Assembly: GCF_017115045.1 (NCBI RefSeq)
Contig: NZ_JABXKK010000100.1
Span: forward strand, 1 to 64,000
Reading direction: 5' to 3'
From: Nostoc sp. NMS8
GTDB taxonomy: Bacteria; Cyanobacteriota; Cyanobacteriia; Cyanobacteriales; Nostocaceae
DNA length: 64,000 nt
How positions within the stretch are numbered: the first letter of the stretch is position 1; the number at the start of each line of letters is the position of its first letter. Below, in pieces: positions 1-7,744 of this stretch. A model generated the notes under the pieces. The model made no database searches. It saw nothing but the letters and a program-made list of their open reading frames with translations, and was not told the DNA's origin. A program made the translations under genes and the position numbers.

Positions 1-80
1 TTTTCCTGTTATTTATCTTTCTTCACCTGTTCTTATTCCACTTTACCTAATTGATGACACGCCCTAGTACTGAAGAGGCT

Positions 81-677
81 TTATTTTTTAATTGCCGACA
101 ATTGCCACATTTTCCAGAAATAGCTAGAAATCCAATTGGTAATAATATGAGCGACAATTGGTACTAATAAGTTGCCCGTGAGCAGGGCGCTATATGCCAA
201 TATGATGCCGACAATTGTTGCCCAAATCACATAAGGCCATTGTTGCGAGCCGCTAAAATGCAAGATGCCAAAGCAAAGACTCGATACAATTACGGCTGTA
301 AAATCAGAGCCTAAAGCTGGCAGCATCACACCTCGAAATAATAATTCTTCGCTTAACCCCGGTAGTAACCCCAGCCAAATTAAATCTGGTAAAGCTAAAG
401 GCTTCAGCACCACTTCTAGGTAATAATCTGCACTTTTACGATAGGCGCTCCATAGGCGATAAGTTAAGCCACTTAACGCAGTGATGACGAACCCTAGCCC
501 TATGCCCAAGAGCAACTCTCTTTGGTTCAAGTCCCAAGAAAATAGGGAAAAGTTGCCAAAGTATAACGAGAGTTTGGCGACTATCAACAAAATGATTGCA
601 GTCGCTCCCATCGCCCCAAGTATTTGGATGCGCGTCAGGTATGGAATTTCTGGCTCTTGCTTTTGTTGTTCAACCAC
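81..677 (-). CDS. CPBP-family intramembrane metalloprotease
   Basis: A 198-residue, strongly hydrophobic protein with several membrane segments. It carries the Abi/CPBP signatures in order: SEELLFRG (the EExxxR motif) near residue 110, FGILHF near 137, and a late PIVAHIITN with His and Asn. These residues bind the metal or catalyse cleavage in CAAX prenyl protease relatives. The physiological substrate in cyanobacteria is unknown. The first codon is GTG with no clear Shine-Dalgarno; the next in-frame ATG, near residue 23, would cut into the first membrane segment, so GTG is kept. It stands alone on the minus strand, about 40 bases downstream of the DUF3326 gene. Family assignment is firm, role is not. 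Confidence 0.88.
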   Translation of the reverse strand: MVEQQKQEPEIPYLTRIQILGAMGATAIILLIVAKLSLYFGNFSLFSWDLNQRELLLGIGLGFVITALSGLTYRLWSAYRKSADYYLEVVLKPLALPDLIWLGLLPGLSEELLFRGVMLPALGSDFTAVIVSSLCFGILHFSGSQQWPYVIWATIVGIILAYSALLTGNLLVPIVAHIITNWISSYFWKMWQLSAIKK

Positions 678-706
678 GGGTTTTTAAGGGGAGGGGGCAG
701 GGGGAG

Positions 707-735
707 AATGACCAATGACTAATGACTAATTGACT
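707..735. repeat. STRR heptamer array (AATGACC/AATGACT)
   Basis: A run of seven-base units of the form AATGACC or AATGACT. The same heptamer family occurs at 30258-30302. It overlaps the 3' end of the DUF3326 gene and supplies its stop codon on the minus strand. Confidence 0.8.
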
Positions 736-1774
736 GCAAAGGTAATAATTTAGGACGGAGAGCAGAAGGGTTGATGCCTGCTTTGTGTGCTACTAATACA
801 CCCACTGCTTCTAAATATGAGTTTACCTGTATAGATTTGATCCCCAACGGCTGGGGAGGAACTTTTATCAGAGTTTTATTTTCTTCGACTGTAATTATTT
901 GGCATCGTCTTTGACTTAAACTCAGTAAGGCACTGCTACCACAGGCAGTTGCAGGTACGATCGCAGCATCTACTTCATCTACCCAAATATCTTCTTTCTT
1001 TGATGCAATCGCTGTTTTTTCTATTATAAATTGTGGGGCACGACTTAATCCTACAAGGACACAGGGCAAAAAGGTATAGCCCAATTCTTCGGCGGCGGAA
1101 CGGGGAGATAAATCAGGTTCGGGAGGTGCGCTCAAAAGTGCGGGAGAATGGGCGCAAGGAATTTGAAAGGTTCGCACTAGCAAATGGCTAATTACGGCTT
1201 CTGCGCCCGCTAAAGGATCTACCCCTTCACCGTAGCGGTATTTTTGTACTGCCTCCTCATCCATATCATCGGGGAAACGGGCAACAACTGCGATCGCATC
1301 TGCCCCTGCTTTTTTGATTAATATTTCAGCTGCCCGTAACAAGCTATCTGGGTTGCCAATTGTTCCCCAACTCGCTCCCGATGCTGTAGTCCGTAATTCT
1401 ACATTTAATGGTGCATCTGTAATTACATAGTCTGTTAAAGTCAATCCGAGAGTGGCTCTAACTGCATCGGCGGCTTGTATATGTCGTAGCCGTAACTCTG
1501 GCTCAAGAGCTTGGTCTAAAAGCAAGCCTACTCTGTTGCTACGGACTGGACGCAAACCCCAGCATCCAGATGCAAATTTGTCAAGTCCGTAACCTTCAAC
1601 ATAGAAAGCGTTAGGGAGATTCCAATATAAACTTGCGCCATTGAGGACATTGGGATGAGTTATGAGGCGATCGCAAACCTGTGCTAGAACTCTAGCAACA
1701 GGCAAAGCATCTCCTGCATAACCCCCAATGGCAGCCCCAACGCCAGTTGGTACAATTAAGATAGCTGTGTACAT
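719..1774 (-). CDS. DUF3326 family protein
   Basis: A 351-residue soluble protein that opens with MYTAILIVPTGVGAAIGGYAG and contains the GASWGTIGNPDSLLRAAEILIKKAGADAIAVV stretch (quoted in part) expected of DUF3326 proteins, which are common in cyanobacteria and plants. Function is not established. No membrane segment or signal peptide is visible. The last few codons (SISH and the TAG stop) are written by a seven-base tandem repeat at 709-735, so the C-terminus seems to have been reset by repeat expansion. A 59-codon gene lies just upstream on the same strand and could be co-transcribed. Confidence 0.85.
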   Translation of the reverse strand: MYTAILIVPTGVGAAIGGYAGDALPVARVLAQVCDRLITHPNVLNGASLYWNLPNAFYVEGYGLDKFASGCWGLRPVRSNRVGLLLDQALEPELRLRHIQAADAVRATLGLTLTDYVITDAPLNVELRTTASGASWGTIGNPDSLLRAAEILIKKAGADAIAVVARFPDDMDEEAVQKYRYGEGVDPLAGAEAVISHLLVRTFQIPCAHSPALLSAPPEPDLSPRSAAEELGYTFLPCVLVGLSRAPQFIIEKTAIASKKEDIWVDEVDAAIVPATACGSSALLSLSQRRCQIITVEENKTLIKVPPQPLGIKSIQVNSYLEAVGVLVAHKAGINPSALRPKLLPLQSISH

Positions 1775-1891
1775 AATTGAGTGCTGAATTAGGAGTTGAG
1801 AGTTGGAAGTTGTAAAGTTGAGTATTGGTAATTGGGAGTTAGTTTTTAATGGCTTTTGATTTATAACTCAGCACTCAGCACTGACTACTCA

Positions 1892-2071
1892 CTACTGGGC
1901 ACTCTTTGTCACCACAGCTTCAACTGTCGCTTTTTGTTCGTCAACGTCCAAAGAAGTAACTGCCCAACGCAAGGGTTCGCCTTGTTTCTTCAACTCTGTT
2001 TCAATTGCTTCTAGTAATTCTGTGGGAGTTTCTTGTAAATCAATTTCTGCGGTAATAAAATGAGTCGTCAT
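1892..2071 (-). CDS. Small conserved-looking protein, 59 aa
   Basis: A short gene read directly from the minus strand: ATG at 2071, TAG at 1892-1894. The product starts MTTHFITAEIDLQETPTELL and continues with an amphipathic helix (EAIETELKKQG), then strands (LRWAVTSLDVDEQKATVEAVV). The pattern of alternating strands and helices and its balanced composition look like a real small alpha/beta protein, not a random frame. No known domain recognised. It is about 120 bases upstream of the DUF3326 gene on the same strand, so the two may form a unit. Coding status is inferred from composition and context only. Confidence 0.6.
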   Translation of the reverse strand: MTTHFITAEIDLQETPTELLEAIETELKKQGEPLRWAVTSLDVDEQKATVEAVVTKSAQ

Positions 2072-2394
2072 TTTGGGAAATCCTGTTGATTTGTAGTTAC
2101 TACAATAGCTGATGTCAACCCCTTCGGGGAATTAAAAATTAAAAATTAAAAATTAAAAATTACAATCCCCATAAATAAATTTAGGGGCTTGAAACAAAGA
2201 CGTAGTATTTCTTGCGCTGTGCGTCTAGAAATACATTTTTTTGCTTCTCCATAAATAAATTCAGGGGCTTGTATCATGAGTCGTTTTCGGTCAACTGCGA
2301 TGAAATATTTATGTTATTTATCAGATTTTGTGATGTTAGTGAACAGTTACTCAGTGATGAATAATCATCCGATATACTGATAACTGTTCGTTGA
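2072..2394. repeat. Spacer with AATTAAA heptamer array and a duplicated motif
   Basis: This gene-free stretch holds about four copies of the heptamer AATTAAA (2130-2163). It also has two near-identical segments, CCATAAATAAATTTAGGGGC near 2168 and CCATAAATAAATTCAGGGGC near 2250, about 80 bases apart. The first can fold through its CCCC/GGGG ends. No gene seen. Confidence 0.65.
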
Positions 2395-2715
2395 TTATTT
2401 CCCTTTGCCAAATTGTAACTGATAAACGATGTCTTCCTTTTCTGTCTCAAGTTTCAAATCAGAAAGGGGTTTGGCAACACAAAGCAATACGTAACCTTGC
2501 TTTTGTAAATCTGGACTTACGCCCATACCATCAGTTTGATCTACAGTTCCCTCAGATAGTTGACCGGCGCAAGTTGTGCAAACACCAGCATTGCAAGAAC
2601 TGGGCAACTCCAAACCAGCAGCTTCGGCAACTGATAATATCGTTTCATCTTCGGGAACTTGCAAAGTATGAATTTTGCCTTGATGATTAATTTCTACGGT
2701 GTAAGTTTTGGACAT
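2395..2715 (-). CDS. [2Fe-2S] plant-type ferredoxin
   Basis: A 106-residue ferredoxin of the photosynthetic type. The cluster ligands are visible as CNAGVC, TTC and a later LLC, that is C-x4-C-x2-C plus a distal Cys. It carries electrons, most often from photosystem I to soluble reductases, though this sequence diverges from classical PetF and may serve a specialised partner. ATG at 2715 is chosen; a TTG two codons upstream is also open but has no advantage. No strong Shine-Dalgarno is visible. It is divergent from the cobalamin riboswitch that begins about 160 bases away. Confidence 0.92.
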   Translation of the reverse strand: MSKTYTVEINHQGKIHTLQVPEDETILSVAEAAGLELPSSCNAGVCTTCAGQLSEGTVDQTDGMGVSPDLQKQGYVLLCVAKPLSDLKLETEKEDIVYQLQFGKGK

Positions 2716-2869
2716 ATACAAAGGAAGTGCGATCCTACGGACAAATTTATTAGTTTATCTGAATTAATTAAAAATATCCAGATGTTACTAGAAAAATTTA
2801 GGTTAAAGAGTGATACTTCTAGCAACTAATTTTGAACATCTTACTATAAAAATTTAGTAGCGGTGATAT

Positions 2870-2980
2870 AGTTACTCTAATCGGTTCTGATGGGGAGCAG
2901 CCATCGGACGCAAGGGGAAAGTCCGGTGTAAATCCGGCGCTGTCCCGCAACTGTAAACCAAAATTGGTGAGTCAGAAGGT
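2870..2980 (+). promoter_or_regulatory. Cobalamin riboswitch (3' end damaged)
   Basis: The conserved cobalamin-aptamer core is plain: GGTTCTGATGG..GAGCAGCCATC, GGGGAAAGTCCGGTGTAAAT, then CCGGCGCTGTCCCGCAACTG and GAGTCAGAA. Up to GAGTCAGAA it matches the second copy at 10180-10306. After that the usual closing strand is missing and the sequence passes straight into cbiM codons, so the expression platform and ribosome binding site seem to have been deleted. It would once have repressed a cobalt-uptake gene when cobalamin was plentiful. Confidence 0.92.
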
Positions 2981-2983
2981 TAG

Positions 2984-3330
2984 GTGCTGTTTGGCCCCCT
3001 TACTATGTCAATTTTGGGTAGCTTAGTATTGTTGTTTTAAGCTTTGTTACTGGCGCATGGCGGCTTGACGACGCTGGGGGCAAATGCTTTTTCGATGGCG
3101 ATCGCAGGGCCATTTGTAGCTTACTGGATATATAGTCTAACAATCAAGTTGGGTGGTAAACAAAAAATCGCCATATTTCTAGCAGCTGCGATCGCAGATT
3201 TACTCACCTACATTATCACTTCTATCCAACTCGCCCTAACTTTTCCTGCACCTGTTGGTGGCTTTGTTGCTTCATTTATCAAATTCGCCGGAATTTTGCT
3301 ATAACTCAAGTTCCTTTAGCAAATAGTTAG
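2984..3330 (+). pseudogene. cbiM: Relic of cbiM (cobalt/ECF transporter S component)
   Basis: The reading frame from 2984 gives VLFGPLTMSILGSLVLLF, a stop (TAA, 3038-3040), then ALLLAHGGLTTLGANAFSMA and on to FPAPVGGFVASFIKFAGI. This is the C-terminal half of CbiM, the membrane subunit that takes up Co2+ for cobalamin synthesis. Family members have Gln where the TAA lies, so CAA to TAA is the simplest reading. At about 3296 a one-base loss shifts the frame: the next frame reads AITQVPLA, the expected continuation, before another stop at 3328-3330. The N-terminal part is absent, replaced by the riboswitch. No cbiN, cbiQ or cbiO follows. A shortened 86-residue frame (3044-3304, TTG start) exists but is unlikely to work. 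Confidence 0.85.
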
Positions 3331-3358
3331 ATAATTCAACAAATTAAGGAAAATGATT

Positions 3359-4369
3359 TTATAAAGAATTTAAAGATTTAATCATTTCATACAATGAATT
3401 ATGAGTGTACACAGTCTTATTGTTTGTGATTTTCCACAAAAATTTAGAGTTTGATATTACTTCTACTGAGATTGGTAAGCTATTGTGACTTTGATTAACT
3501 TTGAAGCCTGCACGTTTTAAAGCACGAATAGTCCACACAGTTGCAATCCCCTCACCTATCAAATTAATTTCTCCTTTGTGGGATGTATGGAGATGAAATT
3601 CCCCAGAAGCAACATCGAACTCTACACCTTCACTCTCGAAAGTATCAGCAAATGCACCACTCAACACCAAATCTTCCGGTGCGCCAACGTGTAAAATTCC
3701 ATTAGTTGATAATAGCCAAACTTTATCCGCAAGACGCAAAGCTAAATCTAAATCGTGGGTGGAAAGGAGAATCGCCTGATTAGTTTCTCGTGCTAACTGA
3801 CGCAACAACTGCATAATTTCCACCCGTCGCGGTAAATCTAAAAATGCTGTTGGCTCATCAAGTAACATCACAATAGGCGACTGAGCCAAAGCACGCGCAA
3901 TCATAATTTTTTGGCGTTCACCATCACTTAATTCACTAACTTGGCGTTGTGCTAAGTGTACTGCTCCTACAGCTTTTATTGCCCAATGTACTATTGCTTC
4001 ATCTTCAGATGTCAAATTTCCCCACCAATCAGTGTAAGGATATCGTCCCAGAGTTACCAAGGTGTAGGCTGATAGCATTCCGACATCAACTTTCTCGGTG
4101 AGTACCAAACTCAGACGTTTGGCTAATTTTTGTGGTGCTAACTTGTAAATATTTTCTCCCAAGAGTCGCACTTCACCTGATATTGGGGATTGCATTCCGG
4201 CGAGCGAGCGCAGTAATGTAGATTTACCTGCACCATTGGGGCCGAGTAAACAAACCAGTTCCCCAGCTTGCAGAGATACAGAAATATCCGACGCAACACA
4301 CCGAACAGTTTTTCGGGATGTCTTATAACCGATAGTCAAATTGTGAGTTGTTAAAATCGAGTTACTCAT
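3359..4369 (-). CDS. btuD: ABC transporter ATPase, corrinoid uptake (BtuD-like)
   Basis: ATPase of a FecCD/BtuCD-type importer. Walker A is GPNGAGKST, the signature is LSDGERQKIMIARAL, Walker B is VMLLDEPTAFLD, and the switch His follows in LSTHDLD. ATG at 4369 (AAGG upstream) is preferred over the GTG at 4381, giving 336 residues. This is about 80 residues longer than usual: the extra C-terminal part (IATVWTIRALKRAGFKVNQ onward) has no recognised function. It is the last gene of the operon, 60-70 bases after the permease. The family also serves Fe-siderophores; corrinoid is inferred from the riboswitch at the head of the operon. Confidence 0.85.
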   Translation of the reverse strand: MSNSILTTHNLTIGYKTSRKTVRCVASDISVSLQAGELVCLLGPNGAGKSTLLRSLAGMQSPISGEVRLLGENIYKLAPQKLAKRLSLVLTEKVDVGMLSAYTLVTLGRYPYTDWWGNLTSEDEAIVHWAIKAVGAVHLAQRQVSELSDGERQKIMIARALAQSPIVMLLDEPTAFLDLPRRVEIMQLLRQLARETNQAILLSTHDLDLALRLADKVWLLSTNGILHVGAPEDLVLSGAFADTFESEGVEFDVASGEFHLHTSHKGEINLIGEGIATVWTIRALKRAGFKVNQSHNSLPISVEVISNSKFLWKITNNKTVYTHNSLYEMIKSLNSL

Positions 4370-4381
4370 AAGAAACTTCAC

Positions 4382-4441
4382 CTTAAAAAGACTCTGCGTA
4401 CCTCTGCGCCTACCTCCGCGTACCTCTGCGTTTCAAAAATA
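4382..4441. repeat. CCTCTGCGT-type tandem repeat between btuC and btuD
   Basis: The spacer consists largely of four imperfect copies of a CTCTGCGT / CCTCCGCGT unit. It looks like a mobile spacer repeat inserted between two operon genes that are usually tightly packed. Confidence 0.6.
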
Positions 4442-5524
4442 TTAAAAAGACTTTTGGGAATTACGCCGCAGAATAACCCAAGTCACAACAGGAGTTCCAA
4501 TCAAAGCAGTAACAGCATTTAAAGGTAAAACCATCTGACTTACCGCAAGCTGAGAAAACAAATCTGCAATTAATGCTAAGATTGCACCCATCATTGTTAC
4601 ACTAGGAATTAATATCCGATGGTCGGAAGTATTGAACAGACTACGACAAAGATGAGGAATTGCTACACCTAAAAATGCAATAGGGCCGCAAAAAGCGGTA
4701 ATTGCTCCAGCTAATATAGATGCACTCGTAATAATTGAAAATCTGGTTTTTTGCACCGTTAAACCTAGACTACGTGCATAAGATTCACCCAGTAAAAGTG
4801 CATTCAGAGATTTTGATTGCAACACTGCTCCCAATAAACTCAAAAATATCACTGGAATTAAAACAACTAACTGTTTCCAAGTCACCCCAGCAAAACTACC
4901 AAAAGTCCACATGATATAACTTTGAATGCGTTCTTTTGAGCTAAACTGCAACAAAATACTTACTATTGCACTAGTAGCATAACCAAACAATAAACCTAAA
5001 ATTAATAGTGTCATCGTATCTTGTACTCGGCGAGAAACAACTAACATCATCCCTAAAACTGATGCTGCGCCGAGACTTGCTGCTATGACTAAACTAAAAT
5101 CGCCGAAGTATCCCAAATCTGCTAATAATGTTGGTGTCGTAGCACTTGCTGTCAGCACAACTAACGCTACACCTAAACTTGCACCAGAGCTAATTCCCAA
5201 TACAAAAGGCCCCGCTAAAGGATTTTTAAATAGGGTTTGCATTTGTAAGCCACTCACACCTAATGCTGCACCTGCTAAAGTTGCAGTTAAAGCTTTAGGT
5301 AGGCGAAATTTGAGAATAATATGAGTCCATGTTACTTTCTCTGGTTCTTGTCCGAGCAAAACTTTGACTACTTCATTAACAGGGATATCAACTGAACCTA
5401 AAGCTAAGTCTAATAAAAAAGCCAAGATTAAACTTATAAGTATAATTAAAAAAATAATGCTTTTGAAAACTGGATTTTTTTGGTTTAATCTGGGATTTTT
5501 AAATTTATATTTTTCGCTTAACAT
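4442..5524 (-). CDS. btuC: ABC transporter permease, FecCD/BtuC family
   Basis: A 360-residue polytopic membrane protein. Family marks include RLPKALTATLAGAALGVSGL near residue 75, FKNPLAGPFVLGISSGASLG near 115, and the late coupling region GPIAFLGVAIPHLCRSL. About ten hydrophobic segments are evident. It forms the translocation channel with the neighbouring ATPase. The start ATG lies two bases after the stop of the binding-protein gene, so the two are probably translationally coupled. Substrate inferred as corrinoid from operon position. Confidence 0.88.
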   Translation of the reverse strand: MLSEKYKFKNPRLNQKNPVFKSIIFLIILISLILAFLLDLALGSVDIPVNEVVKVLLGQEPEKVTWTHIILKFRLPKALTATLAGAALGVSGLQMQTLFKNPLAGPFVLGISSGASLGVALVVLTASATTPTLLADLGYFGDFSLVIAASLGAASVLGMMLVVSRRVQDTMTLLILGLLFGYATSAIVSILLQFSSKERIQSYIMWTFGSFAGVTWKQLVVLIPVIFLSLLGAVLQSKSLNALLLGESYARSLGLTVQKTRFSIITSASILAGAITAFCGPIAFLGVAIPHLCRSLFNTSDHRILIPSVTMMGAILALIADLFSQLAVSQMVLPLNAVTALIGTPVVTWVILRRNSQKSF

Positions 5525-5526
5525 TA

Positions 5527-6744
5527 TTAATTAAGTTTGTGGTAATAAAATAGGTTATAGTTAGGTAATATCTCTGGATGTAGTATTTTAATCAAGTCAG
5601 ATAAAACTATATCTGGATTGCTAATTCCGCCTTCCCAGTAATCATTACCTCCGTTTTCATTGACACGGGCATTATTATTGTAAAGATTGCCTGTTTTCAC
5701 AGCCTTAAAATCAGCATAGCGATTATCTTCTGCGACTAAATCCTTTAATTTCTTCCAAGATTGGCTAAAATTCAACCAGTAGTCAGCATTGGCTGCACGT
5801 TCCAAAACAACTTCAAAAGATAAAGGTAAACTACCAGAGGATTTATCATCACTCCAGAGATAATTTGCTCCTGCATCAGCTAGATATTTGGCTAAGTAAC
5901 TTTTACCCCCAGGCATATACCAAGTACCTTTAAAATTGAATCCAACAAATATAGTTGGACGATTTTTTACAGCTTTAGCTTTTTCAGCTACTCGTTCATA
6001 TTTATTGGCAATTTCACTAAATATTTTTTCTGCTTGCTCGTCTTTATTAAAAAACAGAGCAGTAAATTTTAACCATTCGCTTCTTCCCAGTGGCGTGTCT
6101 TCCATATATTCAGAATTTATCCCCACTTTCAAACCTGCCTCTGTGAGTTTGGCATAACTATCATTTTGGGAATTTCCAGTACCAAAAGTTGTTACCAAGT
6201 CAGGATTTAATTCTAGTACTTTCTCTATATCCACATTTGAATTATCACCTACTTGTGCTATCTTTCCGGCTTTGATTCTCTCGACTACATCAGGTGTATT
6301 TACTTGTTTACTATTACTAATACCAATTAGTTTATCAACTACACCTAATTTGGCTAGGTGGGGTAAATGAGTAGTAGATAGAGAAACTATGGAATTAATG
6401 GGAACTGTAATTAACTGTGCTTGATTAAATTCTTTTGGTGTGGGAGTTCCACATTGGACTAAAACATATTGAAACTTTGTATTGGCATTTTGCCAAGGAT
6501 TTTTTATAGTGACGATTTTGTAGTGTTTATGATACTTTACTGCGAAGCCTGTTGCATGAGTAATCTTGATTTTATTAGGGAAATAATCAGTATTGGGGTC
6601 ATATTTTTGAATACAGCTATTATTATTGGTATTTGCAGATGTGTTAATTGGTGTACTATGGCAAGCAATAATTAAAGTAGCAATTAAGAAGAATTGGCAT
6701 AAAAAAAGAATTGATTTTGAGCGAGAATATTTTATCAATTTCAT
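5527..6744 (-). CDS. btuF: Corrinoid/siderophore-type binding lipoprotein (BtuF-like)
   Basis: A 405-residue periplasmic binding protein of the class that works with FecCD permeases. An N-terminal hydrophobic stretch ends in a lipobox (LIIAC, Cys near residue 28), so it should be a lipoprotein anchored to the inner membrane. The body has the expected two lobes, with ITVPINSIVSLSTTHLPHLAKLG early and the GKIAQVGDNSNVDIEKVLELNPDLV segment (quoted in part) linking them. The length exceeds that of E. coli BtuF (about 266 residues) because of an extended N-terminal region. It follows the Fe-S-domain gene by 92 bases. Confidence 0.85.
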   Translation of the reverse strand: MKLIKYSRSKSILFLCQFFLIATLIIACHSTPINTSANTNNNSCIQKYDPNTDYFPNKIKITHATGFAVKYHKHYKIVTIKNPWQNANTKFQYVLVQCGTPTPKEFNQAQLITVPINSIVSLSTTHLPHLAKLGVVDKLIGISNSKQVNTPDVVERIKAGKIAQVGDNSNVDIEKVLELNPDLVTTFGTGNSQNDSYAKLTEAGLKVGINSEYMEDTPLGRSEWLKFTALFFNKDEQAEKIFSEIANKYERVAEKAKAVKNRPTIFVGFNFKGTWYMPGGKSYLAKYLADAGANYLWSDDKSSGSLPLSFEVVLERAANADYWLNFSQSWKKLKDLVAEDNRYADFKAVKTGNLYNNNARVNENGGNDYWEGGISNPDIVLSDLIKILHPEILPNYNLFYYHKLN

Positions 6745-6836
6745 GGACTTTTAGAGAAACGTGGTTTTATCTCATGCAAAGAAGAATGATAAGAAAACAG
6801 CTTTATATTTTTGCGTGAAATTTTAAAAATGATAAA

Positions 6837-7709
6837 TTACACAGACTCTGGTGGATAGCAATATTCAATAATTTTGTTACCTTTTAGCAAATGTTCATTG
6901 ACAATAGTTTCCGCTACACTTGAGTTAACGCGAGTGTACCAAGTCCTATCATCAGAATAAAATACTACTGGGCCTTGTTGGCAAACTTCCAAACAGCCAG
7001 ATGTTCTTACTTCCACATCTACACCTGCATTTTCAACTGCTGATTTTAAAGCATCAAATGTAGGTTGCCATTTGCGTGAAGGAAGACAGCGAGTAGAAGT
7101 ACAAACTGAGATATAAGAATGTTTTAGGGGGTTTTTGGTAAATGGTATAGGTTGGTTTCCTAATACATAAATATCTCGTAGTTCCTCATAAAAAGCTAAC
7201 TTTGATAAATTCGGCTTACCTTCTGGTAATAAATTCTCACCTTCTACATACGGATTTGGCAAGAAAATAGTCATGAGGTTTTCATCTGCACCATTCCAAA
7301 AATCTATTCCCCAACTTCTAGGGATACCTTCTGCATTAAACCGTCGATAAAATGCAGCACGATTTACTTGACGTTGTTGCCTTAATTCCAAAGGAGTCTT
7401 ACAATGGGGGCCACCTAAATTAGCCTCAATACATAAATGCAAATGCCAGCCTTCTGTGACTACTGTGAGATATCCATCATAGAGGATACAAATTTTGGGT
7501 GGAGCATTAAATTCTAATTCTAATACACCTCCTTGGACAATATGCCCTACCCCTACCTGCTGCCAATTTTGCTGAAATAAAGTGTAAAGTAGCGACGACA
7601 AAACATCGGTACTAGAATCAAAATATTCATATTCAATAGACCCCTCAGTAGATAAAGGCTCAATCACAACCTTATTTACTGGAGTTACCCAACAATTAAA
7701 TTCAGTCAT
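6837..7709 (-). CDS. Unknown N-domain fused to NuoE-like [2Fe-2S] domain
   Basis: A 290-residue protein lying between the TonB receptor and the binding protein. The last 90 residues look like a thioredoxin-fold [2Fe-2S] domain: SVCTSTRC (C-x4-C) followed by SGCLEVC (C-x3-C), the spacing seen in NuoE-type domains. The first 195 residues are not recognised. They contain a striking cluster, GWHLHLCIEANLGGPHC, rich in His and Cys that could bind metal. The start is well defined: GAGGAG lies eight bases before ATG 7709. No signal peptide, so it should be cytoplasmic. A redox or metal-handling role in processing imported corrinoid is my inference from position only. Confidence 0.7.
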   Translation of the reverse strand: MTEFNCWVTPVNKVVIEPLSTEGSIEYEYFDSSTDVLSSLLYTLFQQNWQQVGVGHIVQGGVLELEFNAPPKICILYDGYLTVVTEGWHLHLCIEANLGGPHCKTPLELRQQRQVNRAAFYRRFNAEGIPRSWGIDFWNGADENLMTIFLPNPYVEGENLLPEGKPNLSKLAFYEELRDIYVLGNQPIPFTKNPLKHSYISVCTSTRCLPSRKWQPTFDALKSAVENAGVDVEVRTSGCLEVCQQGPVVFYSDDRTWYTRVNSSVAETIVNEHLLKGNKIIEYCYPPESV

Positions 7710-7744
7710 TCAAAACTCCTCTGTGCGTGAAAAAACTCTTGACT

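Noticed and set aside
51..70. GATGACACGCCCTAG at 53 and a related GCTGACACGCCCTAG near 11095, considered as insertion-sequence ends
   Set aside because: Only two short copies, no matching partner end, no target duplication and no transposase nearby.
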